Positions 45,666-55,404 of a stretch of DNA of 62,359 nt are shown piece by piece. The stretch comes from Gracilibacillus suaedae (GTDB taxonomy: Bacteria; Bacillota; Bacilli; Bacillales; Amphibacillaceae), in the NCBI RefSeq assembly GCF_017599345.1, contig NZ_JAGFVL010000019.1, forward strand, positions 1 to 62,359. Reading direction: 5' to 3'. How positions within the stretch are numbered: the first letter of the stretch is position 1; each line of letters opens with the position of its first letter. The notes beneath the pieces were generated by a model. It did not search any database. It was not told the DNA's origin and saw only the letters and a list, made by a program, of their open reading frames with translations. Position numbers and translations under genes: made by a program.

Positions 45666-46685
45666 ATGTTTTGGCATAAATGTGTACAATTTTACTTCCA
45701 TCTTCCCATTATTGTAAGGCTATTATTAAGTATATCGATTCTAATGATAATGTTCGGATCGCTTATCCATTTAATCGAACCTGATCACTTCCCTTCCTTG
45801 TTTGACGGAATTTGGTGGGCGATAGTCACAGGATCAACAGTTGGATATGGCGATTATGTACCACTTAGTACAGTCGGTAAAATCATAGCCATCCTGCTAA
45901 TCTTAGCTGGGGGTGGTTTCGTTACCTTTTACATGGCTACCTTGTCTGCAGGGACAATCAAATTCGAACAAGATTTATCAGAAGGAAAAACTGCTTATAA
46001 AGGTACAAACCACACCATTATTATAGGTTGGAATGAGCGGACTAAACAATTAATTGACATGTTTGAAGCTCATAATCTTGATACAGAAGCGGTGTTGATT
46101 GACCATTCTTTAAATAAGCTATCTTATCAGGATCACCACATACATTATATCAAAGGTGAGCCTACTTCAGATAAAATATTACAAAAAGCTAATATTGAAC
46201 AAGCAAAATATATTGTTATTACCTCAGATCCTAATTTAACGGAAGAACAAGCTGACCGGCAAACGATTTTAAGTATTATCGCAGCACGTGGCAATAATGC
46301 TTCCATTCGTATCATTTCCGAAATTTTAACCGAAATGCAGCGGAAAAATGCAATTCGGGCAGGTGCTGATGTAATAGTCCGTTCAAATAATTTCATGAGT
46401 TCCTTATTTTATCAATCACTTTTCCAAACCGATCCTCAAGTTACAGAAATTATAGCAAAAACTTTGGAAGAACAACAATTTTGCTCAGAATTAGTTGACG
46501 AAGATTTGATTGATAAAGATTTTTATTTCTGTGCCCAACATTTTTTAACAGATAGAAAATGGTTGATTGGCCTATTTAGAGAAGAGGAAATGATCTTGCA
46601 TCCTGCCTTTTCCTTACGTACAAAAAAAGGGGATTCTCTCATATTTTTAAAGCCATTAGAACAAAACCGAAAACAAGTTGAATAA
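45666..46685 (+). CDS. yugO: Potassium channel with TrkA-N (RCK) domain, YugO-like
   Basis: A 339-aa two-helix channel: transmembrane helix (about 15-35), pore helix and selectivity filter STVGYGDYVP (about 57-66), second helix (about 75-98), then a cytoplasmic RCK domain with nucleotide fold (HTIIIGWNERTKQL). Matches B. subtilis YugO closely in the first 130 residues. YugO is linked to potassium release and biofilm signalling in B. subtilis. Located next to yugN and pgi as in Bacillus. Confidence 0.9.
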   Translation: MFWHKCVQFYFHLPIIVRLLLSISILMIMFGSLIHLIEPDHFPSLFDGIWWAIVTGSTVGYGDYVPLSTVGKIIAILLILAGGGFVTFYMATLSAGTIKFEQDLSEGKTAYKGTNHTIIIGWNERTKQLIDMFEAHNLDTEAVLIDHSLNKLSYQDHHIHYIKGEPTSDKILQKANIEQAKYIVITSDPNLTEEQADRQTILSIIAARGNNASIRIISEILTEMQRKNAIRAGADVIVRSNNFMSSLFYQSLFQTDPQVTEIIAKTLEEQQFCSELVDEDLIDKDFYFCAQHFLTDRKWLIGLFREEEMILHPAFSLRTKKGDSLIFLKPLEQNRKQVE

Positions 46686-46700
46686 TACCAAAAACTGAGC

Positions 46701-47238
46701 AAAAAACGCTCAGCCCTTATGACTAAAAGCTAAGGATTTACCATTTCTCTAGTATCCATTATCAAATAATTGAACAGCTTAACCACCACTCCGGCTGCCC
46801 ACTTCCCTTTCCGTCGGGTTTGTCCTTCAGCTAACTTTTTTTGAGCAAAAACCCACTCAAAAAAGTGGATCTTCAGGTCAAACAATTCCAACAGGAGTTG
46901 AAGTGGGCGGCCTTCGCTATTATCAGGTTCTACAACGCTAGCATGAAGTAACATAGCTGCTTTTATACTCACAGATAGCGGTCCATTAAAAAAAAGTCAA
47001 CCTATTACTTATGACAAGAATGGTTGCACCTTCTCATAGCGGAGACTAATTACGAAGACTCCTGCGGGAATAGCGCGAGCCGAAAATCCACTTTGCAAAG
47101 TGTTCTTCTTTGCAAAGTTAGTTGTGGCCGTGCCCGCGGAAAGCGAAGTAATTAGTCGGAGCGTTGCCAATATACATCAAACATTTCAAAATAACTACTT
47201 GGCTTAACGCAGTCATTGCACTGATTTTATACTTTCTT
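46701..47238 (+). repeat. ~500-bp dispersed repeat R2, copy 2
   Basis: Same orientation and order as 29053-29550, with an extra segment near 46837-46890 that carries short GAGCAAAAAC/ACTCAAAAAAG repeats. It fills almost the whole yugO-yugN gap; no gene is supported inside it. Confidence 0.85.
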
Positions 47239-47247
47239 GTCTGATAA

Positions 47248-47279
47248 TAAAAAACCCATTTCTTCTTTTTCGAAATGGG
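47248..47279 (-). terminator. Terminator of yugN
   Basis: CCCATTTC pairs with GAAATGGG, T-rich on the minus strand (GGGTTTTTTATT). Confidence 0.75.
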
Positions 47280-47301
47280 CTAAGTAGATTGTCGATCATT
47301 T

Positions 47302-47754
47302 TCAATCCGAAATTTGCGCGAGTAACACTTCCAAGTTTTGCAATACGACTTTCCCTTTTTCAATATAATTGGATGGAATATCGCCGTCTTTTTCTGTCGG
47401 AGCTTGAAATTGATTAAAAGCAGCTTGTATCACACTACTCTCTGCATAGGCGTCCACATCATCCTGGTAACGATGTGTTAATATATACGGCTTCCCCATT
47501 CTAATTACAGCCGCATCCTGTTCGATCTCTCCTCTTTCAGATTGAAAGGGAATACGTAAAAAATGATAACCGCCATCATTAGCTAATTTATAATCAAAAT
47601 AGCCATGATCATAATCCCAGGCCCCACCTAATGCATATCCTTCTTTTTCAAGGATTGCTTTTACTTGCTGATAGGAATACACATTATTCTCAATTTTTGA
47701 ATCTAATTCGTACAACACATTCACCCCTTTTTCGATTAGGGTGCCCCTCATCAT
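47302..47754 (-). CDS. yugN: YugN-like family protein
   Basis: A 150-aa soluble protein of the YugN-like family, whose role is unknown. GGAWDYDHGYFDYKL is the conserved centre. ATG 47751 could also serve. It lies next to pgi as in B. subtilis. Confidence 0.85.
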   Translation of the reverse strand: MMRGTLIEKGVNVLYELDSKIENNVYSYQQVKAILEKEGYALGGAWDYDHGYFDYKLANDGGYHFLRIPFQSERGEIEQDAAVIRMGKPYILTHRYQDDVDAYAESSVIQAAFNQFQAPTEKDGDIPSNYIEKGKVVLQNLEVLLAQISD

Positions 47755-47862
47755 AGCAAAATATGTAAAGCATGTTTGTTGCTCAGATCTAACCGAGTAA
47801 AGTTCAAGTTTTTTGCATTTAAAAAGGCCTGTCCTATTTATCTTAGGTCAGACCTTTTTTAC

Positions 47863-49209
47863 TTAAAGGCGTTTTTCTAATTTTGCTTTTTCTTCTTCAA
47901 AACCTGGCTTACCCAGTAAGGCAAACATATTTTTCTTATACGCTTCTACACCGGGCTGATCAAATGGATTCACTCCTAGTAAGTATCCACTAATTGCACA
48001 TGCTTTTTCGAAGAAATAAACTACATATCCAAATGTGTACGCATCTAATTTAGGTAGATGCACAAGTAAGTTTGGTACTTCACCATCCGTATGTGCCAGT
48101 AGTGTACCCTGAAATGCTTTTTCATTAACAAAGTCCAGTGTTTCACCAGCCAAATAGTTTAATCCATCTAAATCTTGATCTTCTTTTTCAATCGTGATAT
48201 TTGATTTTGGTTCTTCTACATGAAGTACTGTTTCAAAAATGTCACGGCGACCTTCTTGTACATACTGACCTAAGGAGTGAAGGTCTGTCGAGAAGTTAGC
48301 AGAAGATGGATAAATTCCTTTGAAATCTTTCCCTTCACTTTCACCATAAAGCTGTTTCCACCATTCAGAGAAGTATTGAAGTGCTGGCTCGTAATTAATA
48401 AGCATTTCAATTGTTTTCCCTTTATTGTAAAGGACATTACGAACGGCTGCATATTGATAAGCAGGGTTTTTCGCTAGGTCTGCTTCACTTAATTCTTCTT
48501 GAGCTTTTTGCGCACCTTGCATCATTTCATCAATATCTACTCCACTTACCGCAATTGGTAATAACCCTACTGCTGTAAGAACAGAGTAACGTCCACCAAC
48601 ATCATCTGGAATAACGAAGCTTTCGTATCCTTCTTCATTCGCTAGTGTTTTTAGGGCACCTTTTGCTTTATCCGTTGTAGCATAAATACGTTTTTTCGCT
48701 TCTTCTACACCGTATTTCCCCTCAAGGAACTTACGGAAAATGCGGAAGGCGATTGCTGGTTCTGTCGTTGTTCCACTTTTGGAAATAACATTGACAGATA
48801 CATCTTTATCCTTTAACACATCAAATAAATCATTGATATAAGGAGCGCTAATGCTATTACCAACAAAGAAAACTTGTGGAGTCTTACGTTGTTCTTTCGC
48901 TAATTCATTATAGAAAGAATGATTCAGCATTTCGATTGCTGCACGTGCACCTAAGTAAGAACCTCCAATACCTACAACTAATAGCACATCAGAATCTGAT
49001 TTGATTTTTTCAGCTGCTTTCTTAATACGGGAAAATTCTTCTTTATCATAGTCAGTTGGAAGATCTACCCAACCCAGAAAGTCATTCCCTGCACCTGTCT
49101 TGTTATGTACCATTTCATGTGCTAATTTTACCGGTTCTTTCAGATATTCTAATTCGTGTTCCCCGAAAAAGGCTAGTGCTTTCTCGTAATCAAAGCGTAC
49201 ATGTGTCAT
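47863..49209 (-). CDS. pgi: Glucose-6-phosphate isomerase
   Basis: 448 aa from ATG 49209 ([12 protein letters not shown]), preceded by GGAGG; the frame upstream to 49239 lacks a ribosome site. Sugar-phosphate isomerase signatures: [39 protein letters not shown] and the terminal [15 protein letters not shown]. It interconverts glucose 6-phosphate and fructose 6-phosphate. Confidence 0.96.
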   Translation of the reverse strand: MTHVRFDYEKALAFFGEHELEYLKEPVKLAHEMVHNKTGAGNDFLGWVDLPTDYDKEEFSRIKKAAEKIKSDSDVLLVVGIGGSYLGARAAIEMLNHSFYNELAKEQRKTPQVFFVGNSISAPYINDLFDVLKDKDVSVNVISKSGTTTEPAIAFRIFRKFLEGKYGVEEAKKRIYATTDKAKGALKTLANEEGYESFVIPDDVGGRYSVLTAVGLLPIAVSGVDIDEMMQGAQKAQEELSEADLAKNPAYQYAAVRNVLYNKGKTIEMLINYEPALQYFSEWWKQLYGESEGKDFKGIYPSSANFSTDLHSLGQYVQEGRRDIFETVLHVEEPKSNITIEKEDQDLDGLNYLAGETLDFVNEKAFQGTLLAHTDGEVPNLLVHLPKLDAYTFGYVVYFFEKACAISGYLLGVNPFDQPGVEAYKKNMFALLGKPGFEEEKAKLEKRL

Positions 49210-49363
49210 GTTTTTGTAACCTCCAATAATTATTCTCACTATTTAAATGTACCGAATCCTGCTTACTAAATCAAGCAATGAAACAAGAGAATTAATAAAA
49301 GGTTCTGAATTTAGGAAAAATTTCTGATAGGCTTAGAACATTCAAGCTACTGAATGTAAAATA

Positions 49364-49386
49364 CCCGCTTCTTTTCTAAAAGCGGG
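49364..49386 (-). terminator. Terminator of yugI
   Basis: CCCGCTT pairs with AAGCGGG; the minus-strand product ends GCGGGTATTTTAC. Confidence 0.7.
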
Positions 49387-49393
49387 CAAAAAC

Positions 49394-49744
49394 TTATTCG
49401 GATTGTTTGATCCATTCTTTTAGCTTGTCCTTCAGTGTATTAAATCCGTGTTCTCCTTCTTTTTCAGCAATTGAATTTGCATTGCGATCCCCTTGTCTAT
49501 CCGGCTGAAGTGCACGGATTGATAATGCATACTTATTCTCCGCTTCATCAACTTCAATTATTTTAACAGTTACCTTATCTCCTTCTTTGACATGATCTGT
49601 AATATCTTTGACAAATCCATTTGTGACTTCAGATATATGAACTAAACCTTGTACGTCCTCATCAAGAGAAACGAATGCCCCATAAGGTTGAACACCTGTG
49701 ATTACTCCTTCCACCACGTCTCCTATTTGATAGTTATCTGACAT
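49394..49744 (-). CDS. yugI: S1 RNA-binding domain protein (YugI, general stress protein 13 type)
   Basis: 116 aa from ATG 49744 (MSDNYQIGDVVEG), preceded by GAGGAG. The S1 domain covers about residues 7-77 (GVQPYGAFVSLDEDVQGLVHISEVT) and is followed by an acidic tail. Probable ribosome- or mRNA-associated protein. Next to pgi as in Bacillus. Confidence 0.9.
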   Translation of the reverse strand: MSDNYQIGDVVEGVITGVQPYGAFVSLDEDVQGLVHISEVTNGFVKDITDHVKEGDKVTVKIIEVDEAENKYALSIRALQPDRQGDRNANSIAEKEGEHGFNTLKDKLKEWIKQSE

Positions 49745-50042
49745 ACTTCCAACTCCTCTAAGCATTTTCTTACCAATTAATGACTCTATAAACAATAAGT
49801 AATGTTAGCATACTTAGAATAAAAATAGCAAAAGAAAGCTTAATCAGTTGAGCTAAAAACTGGGGAAAAAATGATTTTTTTTCATAAAAAAGGTTTAATA
49901 AATATAGAAATGGGCAATTTATATATATGTAAGACTTTCTCGTATTCCCCCTGGATAGCAAAGCGATCCGTCGCTTTGCTTATTTTTTATATAAAAGGAA
50001 AAACACATACAAAATAACGTATTGTAATGAGGGCTTTGATAC

Positions 50043-50167
50043 TCAGACATTTGTTCCACTATTTGTGACAAAAGTGGCGTTTTTTAGCCCGAAGGACACC
50101 TATTCACTATTCATCGAAAACGCCGCTAAATTTATACCGAAAGCAACCGAATAAGGGATTACATGTC
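50043..50167 (-). repeat. 181-bp four-box intergenic repeat, copy D (degenerate, incomplete)
   Basis: It matches the first three boxes of copy C (TCAGACAT at 50043, GGACAC near 50094, ACATGTC at 50161) and the spacer TTTGTTCCACTATTTGTGACAAAA. The fourth box is missing and short indels are present. It lies in the 605-bp divergent gap between yugI and yugF, which holds no gene I can support. Confidence 0.7.
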
Positions 50168-50349
50168 AAATGTTATCGTTTCTCGTACATATAATACAAG
50201 CACAGTATTTTGTCGGAGCGGAATAATAGCACCTACTTCAAATTATAATGGCAGAAACATAAACCCAAACAAAGATTTACCAATTCACAGTAGTTATTGG
50301 ATATGAAAGATTGTGTTTACTTAATCATGTTTAAGTGAGGTTACATCAT

Positions 50350-51168
50350 ATGAGAAGTACTATCCCGTATAAAGGTCACATTATCAGCTTCACTTTTTAT
50401 AAACATTCGCTAAAGCCAACTATTATCATGCTGCATGGTTTCTTAGCTTCAACATATTCCTTTCGAAAATTAATTCCATTGTTACAAGAAAACTTTCAAA
50501 TTATGTCCATCGACATCCCTCCCTTCGGAGAAAGCGAAAAGTCCAACGCATGTTTATTTTCCTATGACCATATGGCAGATGCGGTCCAATACATAATGAA
50601 AGACCAATCCATTGATAAAGCGATTTTTCTCGGTCATTCAATGGGTGGACAAATTTCTTTACGATTTGCTTACAAGTATCCTGATCATATCGACCGATTA
50701 TATTTGTTAGCACCTTGTAGTTTTATGAGGCATTCCCCATTGTTTGCTAAAGCAATCTGTCATAATCCGTTTTCTCCTTTTATTGCCAGAAGATTATTAA
50801 AACGAAAAGGAGTTTATGAAATGCTCAGACATTCGATTTATCAGGATCATATCATCACAGATGAAATGCTGGAACACTATAAAAAACCTTTTCTAGACAA
50901 AAAAATATATCCATGTATTATCAAAATCTTAAACGATCACCAAGGGGATTTATCTGAAGAAGAACTCACAACTATTGAGAGCCCTACTAATATTATATGG
51001 GGAAAAAACGATGAAATAATCCCATACGAAATTGGATATGAGCTTATAAAATATCTCCCAAACGCAACATTAACAACTTTAGACAAAACCGGTCACCTTC
51101 TCCCGGAAGAAAGTGCTCACCATATTGCAAAAATGGTTAGACAGGCAAATTCACAAATCGAGTATTAG
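50350..51168 (+). CDS. yugF: Alpha/beta hydrolase (YugF-like)
   Basis: 272 aa from ATG 50350, with GTGAGG upstream. Alpha/beta-hydrolase motifs: HGFLAS oxyanion loop, nucleophile GHSMGG (Ser near 97), acid IWGKNDEIIP and His in DKTGHLLPEE. Substrate unknown. Placed between yugI and patB as in Bacillus. Confidence 0.85.
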   Translation: MRSTIPYKGHIISFTFYKHSLKPTIIMLHGFLASTYSFRKLIPLLQENFQIMSIDIPPFGESEKSNACLFSYDHMADAVQYIMKDQSIDKAIFLGHSMGGQISLRFAYKYPDHIDRLYLLAPCSFMRHSPLFAKAICHNPFSPFIARRLLKRKGVYEMLRHSIYQDHIITDEMLEHYKKPFLDKKIYPCIIKILNDHQGDLSEEELTTIESPTNIIWGKNDEIIPYEIGYELIKYLPNATLTTLDKTGHLLPEESAHHIAKMVRQANSQIEY

Positions 51169-51241
51169 ACTTTTCTTTGGGTGGACGGTATGATTGAAGT
51201 GGAATAACTAGAAACGTTATTAAGGGAGTGCTAAAAACATT

Positions 51242-52411
51242 ATGACATTTTCTTTTGATAAAAAAATTGAGAGACGAAATACAAGAGCGGTTAAGTGGGA
51301 TCTGGTCAAATCCCTTTATGGATCAGAAGATGTCTTACCAATGTGGGTAGCAGATATGGACTTTGAAGTTCCACCTGCTGTTAAAGACGCATTAACCGAG
51401 CGCGCACAACACGGTGTATTCGGCTATACCTATACAGATAATGCGCTACAAAATACGATTACCGATTGGCTCGAGTACAAACACGATTGGAAAGTAAAAA
51501 GTGCTTCGATCTTGTACAGCCCAGGTGTGATTGCCACTTTATATATGGCTATTCAAACCTTCACAAACAAAGGGGATAAAGTGTTAATTCAAACACCTGT
51601 ATATCCTCCTTTTTATGATATTGTAAAAAATCATGACCGTGAATTAGTGACAAATCCACTGATGGTTCAGGAAGATAGATATGAAATTGATTTCGAAGAC
51701 TTTGAAACGAAATTACAACAAGGGGTAACAGTTTTTATTCTCTGCAATCCGCATAATCCGGTTGGGCGTGTGTGGACGCAAGCAGAATTAGAAAAAATCG
51801 TTGCACTATGTAAAAAATATGATGTGATGATTTTTGCCGACGAAATCCACGCTGACCTTGTTTATCAACCAAATAAACATATACCTATCGCTAATATCGA
51901 TCAGGAAATGGAAGAGCAGATCATCACTTGCATGTCACCAACCAAAACATTTAATTTGGCAGGTCTGCAAGTCTCTTATGCAATCGTAGCTGATAAACAA
52001 AAAAGAGATGCATTAGAAAAGACCTTTCATAAACAAGGAATGCATATCTTAAATACAATGGGAATTACTGCTTTAGATGCGGCCTATAATAATGGTCGAG
52101 AATGGCTCGAGCAATTACTCGAACAATTACAAACCAATATTGATTATGTAGCTAACACCTTTGCCAATCACCCTAAAGTGAATGTATTCCGTCCAGAGGG
52201 TACATATTTAATATGGCTTGATTTCAGTAAACTTGAGCTTTCACAAGATGAGCTTAAAGAGTTCTTACAAAAAGAAGCTCAAGTTGGTTTAAACGACGGA
52301 GCCTCATTTGGCGAAGAAGGTACAGGTTTTATGCGAATGAATATCGCATGTCCTCTAGATATAGTAAAAGAAGGTACTACCAGAATTAAAAATGCATTGG
52401 ATCATGCTTAG
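51242..52411 (+). CDS. patB: Cystathionine beta-lyase, PatB/MalY type aminotransferase fold
   Basis: A 389-aa PLP enzyme of fold type I, MalY/PatB subfamily: WVADMDFEVPP at the N-terminus, NPHNPVGRVWT, FADEIHADL and the PLP lysine in SPTKTFNLAGLQ. It cleaves C-S bonds of cystathionine or cysteine. The start ATG lies a few bases after a weak GGGAGTG. Confidence 0.92.
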   Translation: MTFSFDKKIERRNTRAVKWDLVKSLYGSEDVLPMWVADMDFEVPPAVKDALTERAQHGVFGYTYTDNALQNTITDWLEYKHDWKVKSASILYSPGVIATLYMAIQTFTNKGDKVLIQTPVYPPFYDIVKNHDRELVTNPLMVQEDRYEIDFEDFETKLQQGVTVFILCNPHNPVGRVWTQAELEKIVALCKKYDVMIFADEIHADLVYQPNKHIPIANIDQEMEEQIITCMSPTKTFNLAGLQVSYAIVADKQKRDALEKTFHKQGMHILNTMGITALDAAYNNGREWLEQLLEQLQTNIDYVANTFANHPKVNVFRPEGTYLIWLDFSKLELSQDELKEFLQKEAQVGLNDGASFGEEGTGFMRMNIACPLDIVKEGTTRIKNALDHA

Positions 52412-52420
52412 AAAATGTCA

Positions 52421-52457
52421 AAGAAGAGTAAGCGATTGAATGCTTACTCCTCTTCTT
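52421..52457. terminator. Terminator between patB and sodC
   Basis: AAGAAGAGTAAGC pairs with GCTTACTCCTCTTCTT with a small bulge; it overlaps the final codons of sodC. Confidence 0.6.
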
Positions 52458-53025
52458 CTTTATTAGATTCAGTTGGATCAGTCGGTTGCTCATCATCGGT
52501 CGCTTCTTCTAGTGAGATCACACCACAAACAATGCGGTCACCTGCATCACCTGCAGGTTGTGAAACGCCATCATCCTGTCCCTCATGAATGATAATGGAT
52601 GTACCATCTTCTCTTAATAAGGACTTATCTCCGTCCATTAATGTTGCGCTTGGAAGCTCCAGTTCTACATCTGCCGTTCCGTCTGCCTCTACTTCTAGAT
52701 TAGGCATATCACCTAGGTGAGCACCATCCGGATGCATGAGTCCATGTTCCTTTCCTTCTGGATTAAAATGATTGCCGGCAGATTGAAAATCCGGGCCTTC
52801 ACATTTAGCATATTCGTGAATATGTACGCCATGTAGCCCTTGTTCCAAGCCTTCCACCTTAATTTGTACAGATACCATATCTTCCTGTTCTTTGAACGTA
52901 GCAGTTCCCACAGCATCATTATCCGCATTATACAGCCGGACTTCTAACGGAGAGCGATCTTCTGCCTGACAGCTTGCAAGGAACAGGAGCACAGCTAAAC
53001 AGAAACAAAGTACATACCTTTTCAT
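52444..53025 (-). CDS. sodC: Cu/Zn superoxide dismutase-like lipoprotein
   Basis: A 193-aa secreted lipoprotein with the lipobox FLASC (Cys 19). Copper/zinc ligands appear in GVHIHEYAKCE, AGNHFNPEGKEHG, DGAHLGDMPN and the C-terminal SIIIHEG. The C-terminus adds an acidic tail. Like YojM of Bacillus it may be an extracellular SOD; metal loading and activity are inferred. The start is preceded by GAGGAG. Confidence 0.88.
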   Translation of the reverse strand: MKRYVLCFCLAVLLFLASCQAEDRSPLEVRLYNADNDAVGTATFKEQEDMVSVQIKVEGLEQGLHGVHIHEYAKCEGPDFQSAGNHFNPEGKEHGLMHPDGAHLGDMPNLEVEADGTADVELELPSATLMDGDKSLLREDGTSIIIHEGQDDGVSQPAGDAGDRIVCGVISLEEATDDEQPTDPTESNKEEEE

Positions 53026-53084
53026 ATCATCTACTCCTCTTTACTTATCCACTAACTATTATGGACAACGAGAAGTAAACTTAA

Positions 53085-53252
53085 TCAATCTTTTAAATCG
53101 TCATATTTTTGTTTCCATTTCTCTTCTTCTTTTCGAGATGCTTTCTTAATGAAATGCATCGCAACAAAAGCACCGATTACAAATACCAGTAAACTAATGA
53201 CAGCTGGAATATATAACGATTTATCTTCTGGGAAATAAAGAAATTCCATCAT
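53085..53252 (-). CDS. Small single-helix membrane protein
   Basis: A 55-aa reading, MMEFLYFPEDKSLYIPAVIS..., with one hydrophobic helix (about 17-37), then the basic-acidic tail KKASRKEEEKWKQKYDD. The start is at 53252 (ATG; ATG 53249 also possible), preceded by GGAAGTG. Codon use looks natural. No family recognised; it lies between the sodC and ptsH genes. Confidence 0.65.
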   Translation of the reverse strand: MMEFLYFPEDKSLYIPAVISLLVFVIGAFVAMHFIKKASRKEEEKWKQKYDDLKD

Positions 53253-53306
53253 CGTACATCACTTCCCTTTTATAAAGAATTACTAATTAAGATCTTATTA
53301 TAACAT

Positions 53307-53338
53307 AAAAAAAGCTAGTTATTTAACTAGCTTTTTTT
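53307..53338. terminator. Terminator of ptsH
   Basis: A 15-bp perfect stem AAAAAAAGCTAGTTA/TAACTAGCTTTTTTT with a 2-nt gap. Confidence 0.9.
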
Positions 53339-53341
53339 ACT

Positions 53342-53605
53342 TTATTTTCCTAAATGTTCTTCAATAGTTTCTGCAATTCCTTCTAGAGCCTGATCTTCAT
53401 CATTACCATCAACTGTAATACGAATTTCTGCTCCTTTAGGTACACCTAGTGACATAACACCCATGATGGATTTTAAATTTACTGTCTTACCATTATAATG
53501 TAATTCCACATGTGATTCATATTGCCCAGCTTTATTTACTAATAAAGTAGCTGGTCTTGCGTGAATACCCGTGTCACTTTGAATACTAAATGATTGTTCT
53601 TTCAT
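53342..53605 (-). CDS. ptsH: Phosphocarrier protein HPr
   Basis: 87 aa from ATG 53605; this start places the active-site His exactly at position 15 (TGIHARPAT), and Ser46 lies in KSIMGVMSLG, the HPr kinase site. ATG 53611 is alternative. It serves PTS sugar uptake and catabolite repression via CcpA. It stands alone here, without ptsI next to it, and has its own terminator. Confidence 0.93.
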   Translation of the reverse strand: MKEQSFSIQSDTGIHARPATLLVNKAGQYESHVELHYNGKTVNLKSIMGVMSLGVPKGAEIRITVDGNDEDQALEGIAETIEEHLGK

Positions 53606-53844
53606 AACCATAACTCCTCCTCATCACTCGTTCATCTTTCAAGAGTCAACTAATTGCCCAAACTTGTGAAATAACTAACTAAAACTATTATATACGATAA
53701 AAGCAAATTAAGAAACTAAAAAAGAAAAATTTCCTTAATCCATGAAAGGGATACCATTTTATACCGGAAGGGTCCCATTTGTATTTCGATTTTTATTATG
53801 ATATTTTCTAAGTATAACATCTTGCCTAGAAGGAGGGCTTATTC

Positions 53845-54552
53845 ATGAGTGTACATATTGGAGCAAAAAAAGGTGATATTGCAGATACAATCTTACTTCC
53901 TGGAGATCCATTGCGTGCTAAATATATAGCAGAAAATTTCTTAGAGAATGTCACTTGTTATAATGAAGTTCGTGGGATGTACGGCTATACGGGTACATAT
54001 AAGGGAAAAGACATCTCTGTTCAAGGTACAGGAATGGGCGTACCGTCTATTTCCATCTATGTGAATGAATTAATTCAAAGTTATGATGTGCAAAATTTAA
54101 TCCGTGTCGGTACATGCGGAGCCGTTCAAAAAGATGTACAAGTAAGAGATGTTATACTAGCAAGTACATCTTCCACAGATTCGCAAATGAACAGAATGGT
54201 ATTTGGTGGTATTGATTACGCGCCAACCGCTGATTTTGATTTACTGAAAAAAGCATATGACACAGGTGTGGAAAAAGGACTTTCCCTCAGAGTTGGGAAT
54301 GTGTTCACGAGCGATAGTTTTTATCGTGATAATATGAAGGAATTACTGGAATTACTTGATCAATATAATGTATTAGCTATTGAAATGGAAACAACTGCAT
54401 TGTATACCTTGGCAGCTAAACACAACCGTAATGCCTTATCTGTACTGACCGTTTCCGATCATATTATTACTGGTGAAGAAACTACCGCAGAAGCGCGTCA
54501 AACAACATTTAACGACATGATTGAAGTATCTTTGGATGCTGCAATTAAATAA
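53845..54552 (+). CDS. deoD: Purine nucleoside phosphorylase, DeoD type
   Basis: A 235-aa enzyme of the trimeric/hexameric NP-I family: [22 protein letters not shown] at the start, [30 protein letters not shown] and VLTVSDHI. It splits purine nucleosides with phosphate. The start follows AAGGAGG. Confidence 0.96.
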   Translation: MSVHIGAKKGDIADTILLPGDPLRAKYIAENFLENVTCYNEVRGMYGYTGTYKGKDISVQGTGMGVPSISIYVNELIQSYDVQNLIRVGTCGAVQKDVQVRDVILASTSSTDSQMNRMVFGGIDYAPTADFDLLKKAYDTGVEKGLSLRVGNVFTSDSFYRDNMKELLELLDQYNVLAIEMETTALYTLAAKHNRNALSVLTVSDHIITGEETTAEARQTTFNDMIEVSLDAAIK

Positions 54553-54557
54553 GATCC

Positions 54558-54594
54558 AAAAAGATGAGAGCTTCAGTTCGTTCTCATCTTTTTT
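54558..54594 (+). terminator. Terminator of deoD
   Basis: AAAAAGATGAGA pairs with TCTCATCTTTTTT, about 12 bp stem with a U-run. Confidence 0.85.
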
Positions 54595-54839
54595 AATAGG
54601 TAAAAATAGCTAAAATCTGTGTACCTGTCTAACTCAGTTGCTTCTGAAGTCACTTTGTTTCTAAATAGGCGCACTAAGCTTTTCTTATATTAAAAGCTTG
54701 TTAATTGATGTGTAATCCATACTAAAGACGTTAAAGCTATGCTATAATGTAAAGAAATTGGTCAGTAGATACATATCATAAGTCGTATACTACTCATGAA
54801 ATCATTATATCCACCTAAGAGACAGAGAGGATGTTCTAA

Positions 54840-55313
54840 TTGGAGCTTTTCGAAAACTTTCCACTTTGGGCAGCTATCATTGCCATTACTTTTGCCCAAA
54901 TCATTAAAGTTCCCCTACATTTTATCGCTACAAAAGAATTCAAACCTGGCCTAACATTTAGTACAGGTGGAATGCCGAGTAGTCATTCAGCTGCTGTTAC
55001 AGCAGTTACCACCGGAATTGGTATTGAACACGGCGTATCATCCGGCCTTTTTGCGGTATCTTGTGTACTGGCTATTATTATAATGTTTGATGCGACAGGC
55101 ATTCGCAGACAAGCAGGAGAACAGGCCATTTTGATAAACACACTTGTTAAAGACTTTCACCATTTTGTCTCCGAAGCAAAAGGATGGTCTAAAAAAGGGG
55201 AATATGAGAAACAAAAAGAATTAAAAGAACTACTCGGACATCAACCTATTGAAGTGTTCTTCGGTGGAGTAACTGGAATCCTTTTAGCTTTCTTACTTTA
55301 CCCGCTATTTTAA
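54840..55313 (+). CDS. yuiD: Divergent PAP2-family membrane protein (YuiD, DUF212)
   Basis: A 157-aa protein with four membrane helices and the family sequence STGGMPSSHSAAVTAVTTGIG, the acid-phosphatase-like motif of DUF212. A C-terminal helix ends in VFFGGVTGILLAFLLYP. The start is TTG 54840 after GAGAGGA. Function unproven. Confidence 0.88.
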   Translation: MELFENFPLWAAIIAITFAQIIKVPLHFIATKEFKPGLTFSTGGMPSSHSAAVTAVTTGIGIEHGVSSGLFAVSCVLAIIIMFDATGIRRQAGEQAILINTLVKDFHHFVSEAKGWSKKGEYEKQKELKELLGHQPIEVFFGGVTGILLAFLLYPLF

Positions 55314-55333
55314 AAAAAGGCTTATAACTAACA

Positions 55334-55360
55334 AAAAAACAGCCGCAATGGCTGTTTTTT
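55334..55360. terminator. Terminator after yuiD
   Basis: AAAAAACAGCC pairs with GGCTGTTTTTT around GCAAT. Confidence 0.85.
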
Positions 55361-55404
55361 GTCATGATACTATTAATCTTTATTTAGTAAGCCCCTACAT
55401 TTTT

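Noticed and set aside
46730-46972. 80-aa reading frame within the R2 repeat
   Set aside because: No ribosome site, and the related copy at 29053 does not preserve it. A repeat by-product.
49770-49961. 63-aa hydrophobic reading upstream of yugI
   Set aside because: No clear ribosome site, overlaps the yugI promoter region, and the hydrophobicity reflects AT-rich sequence.
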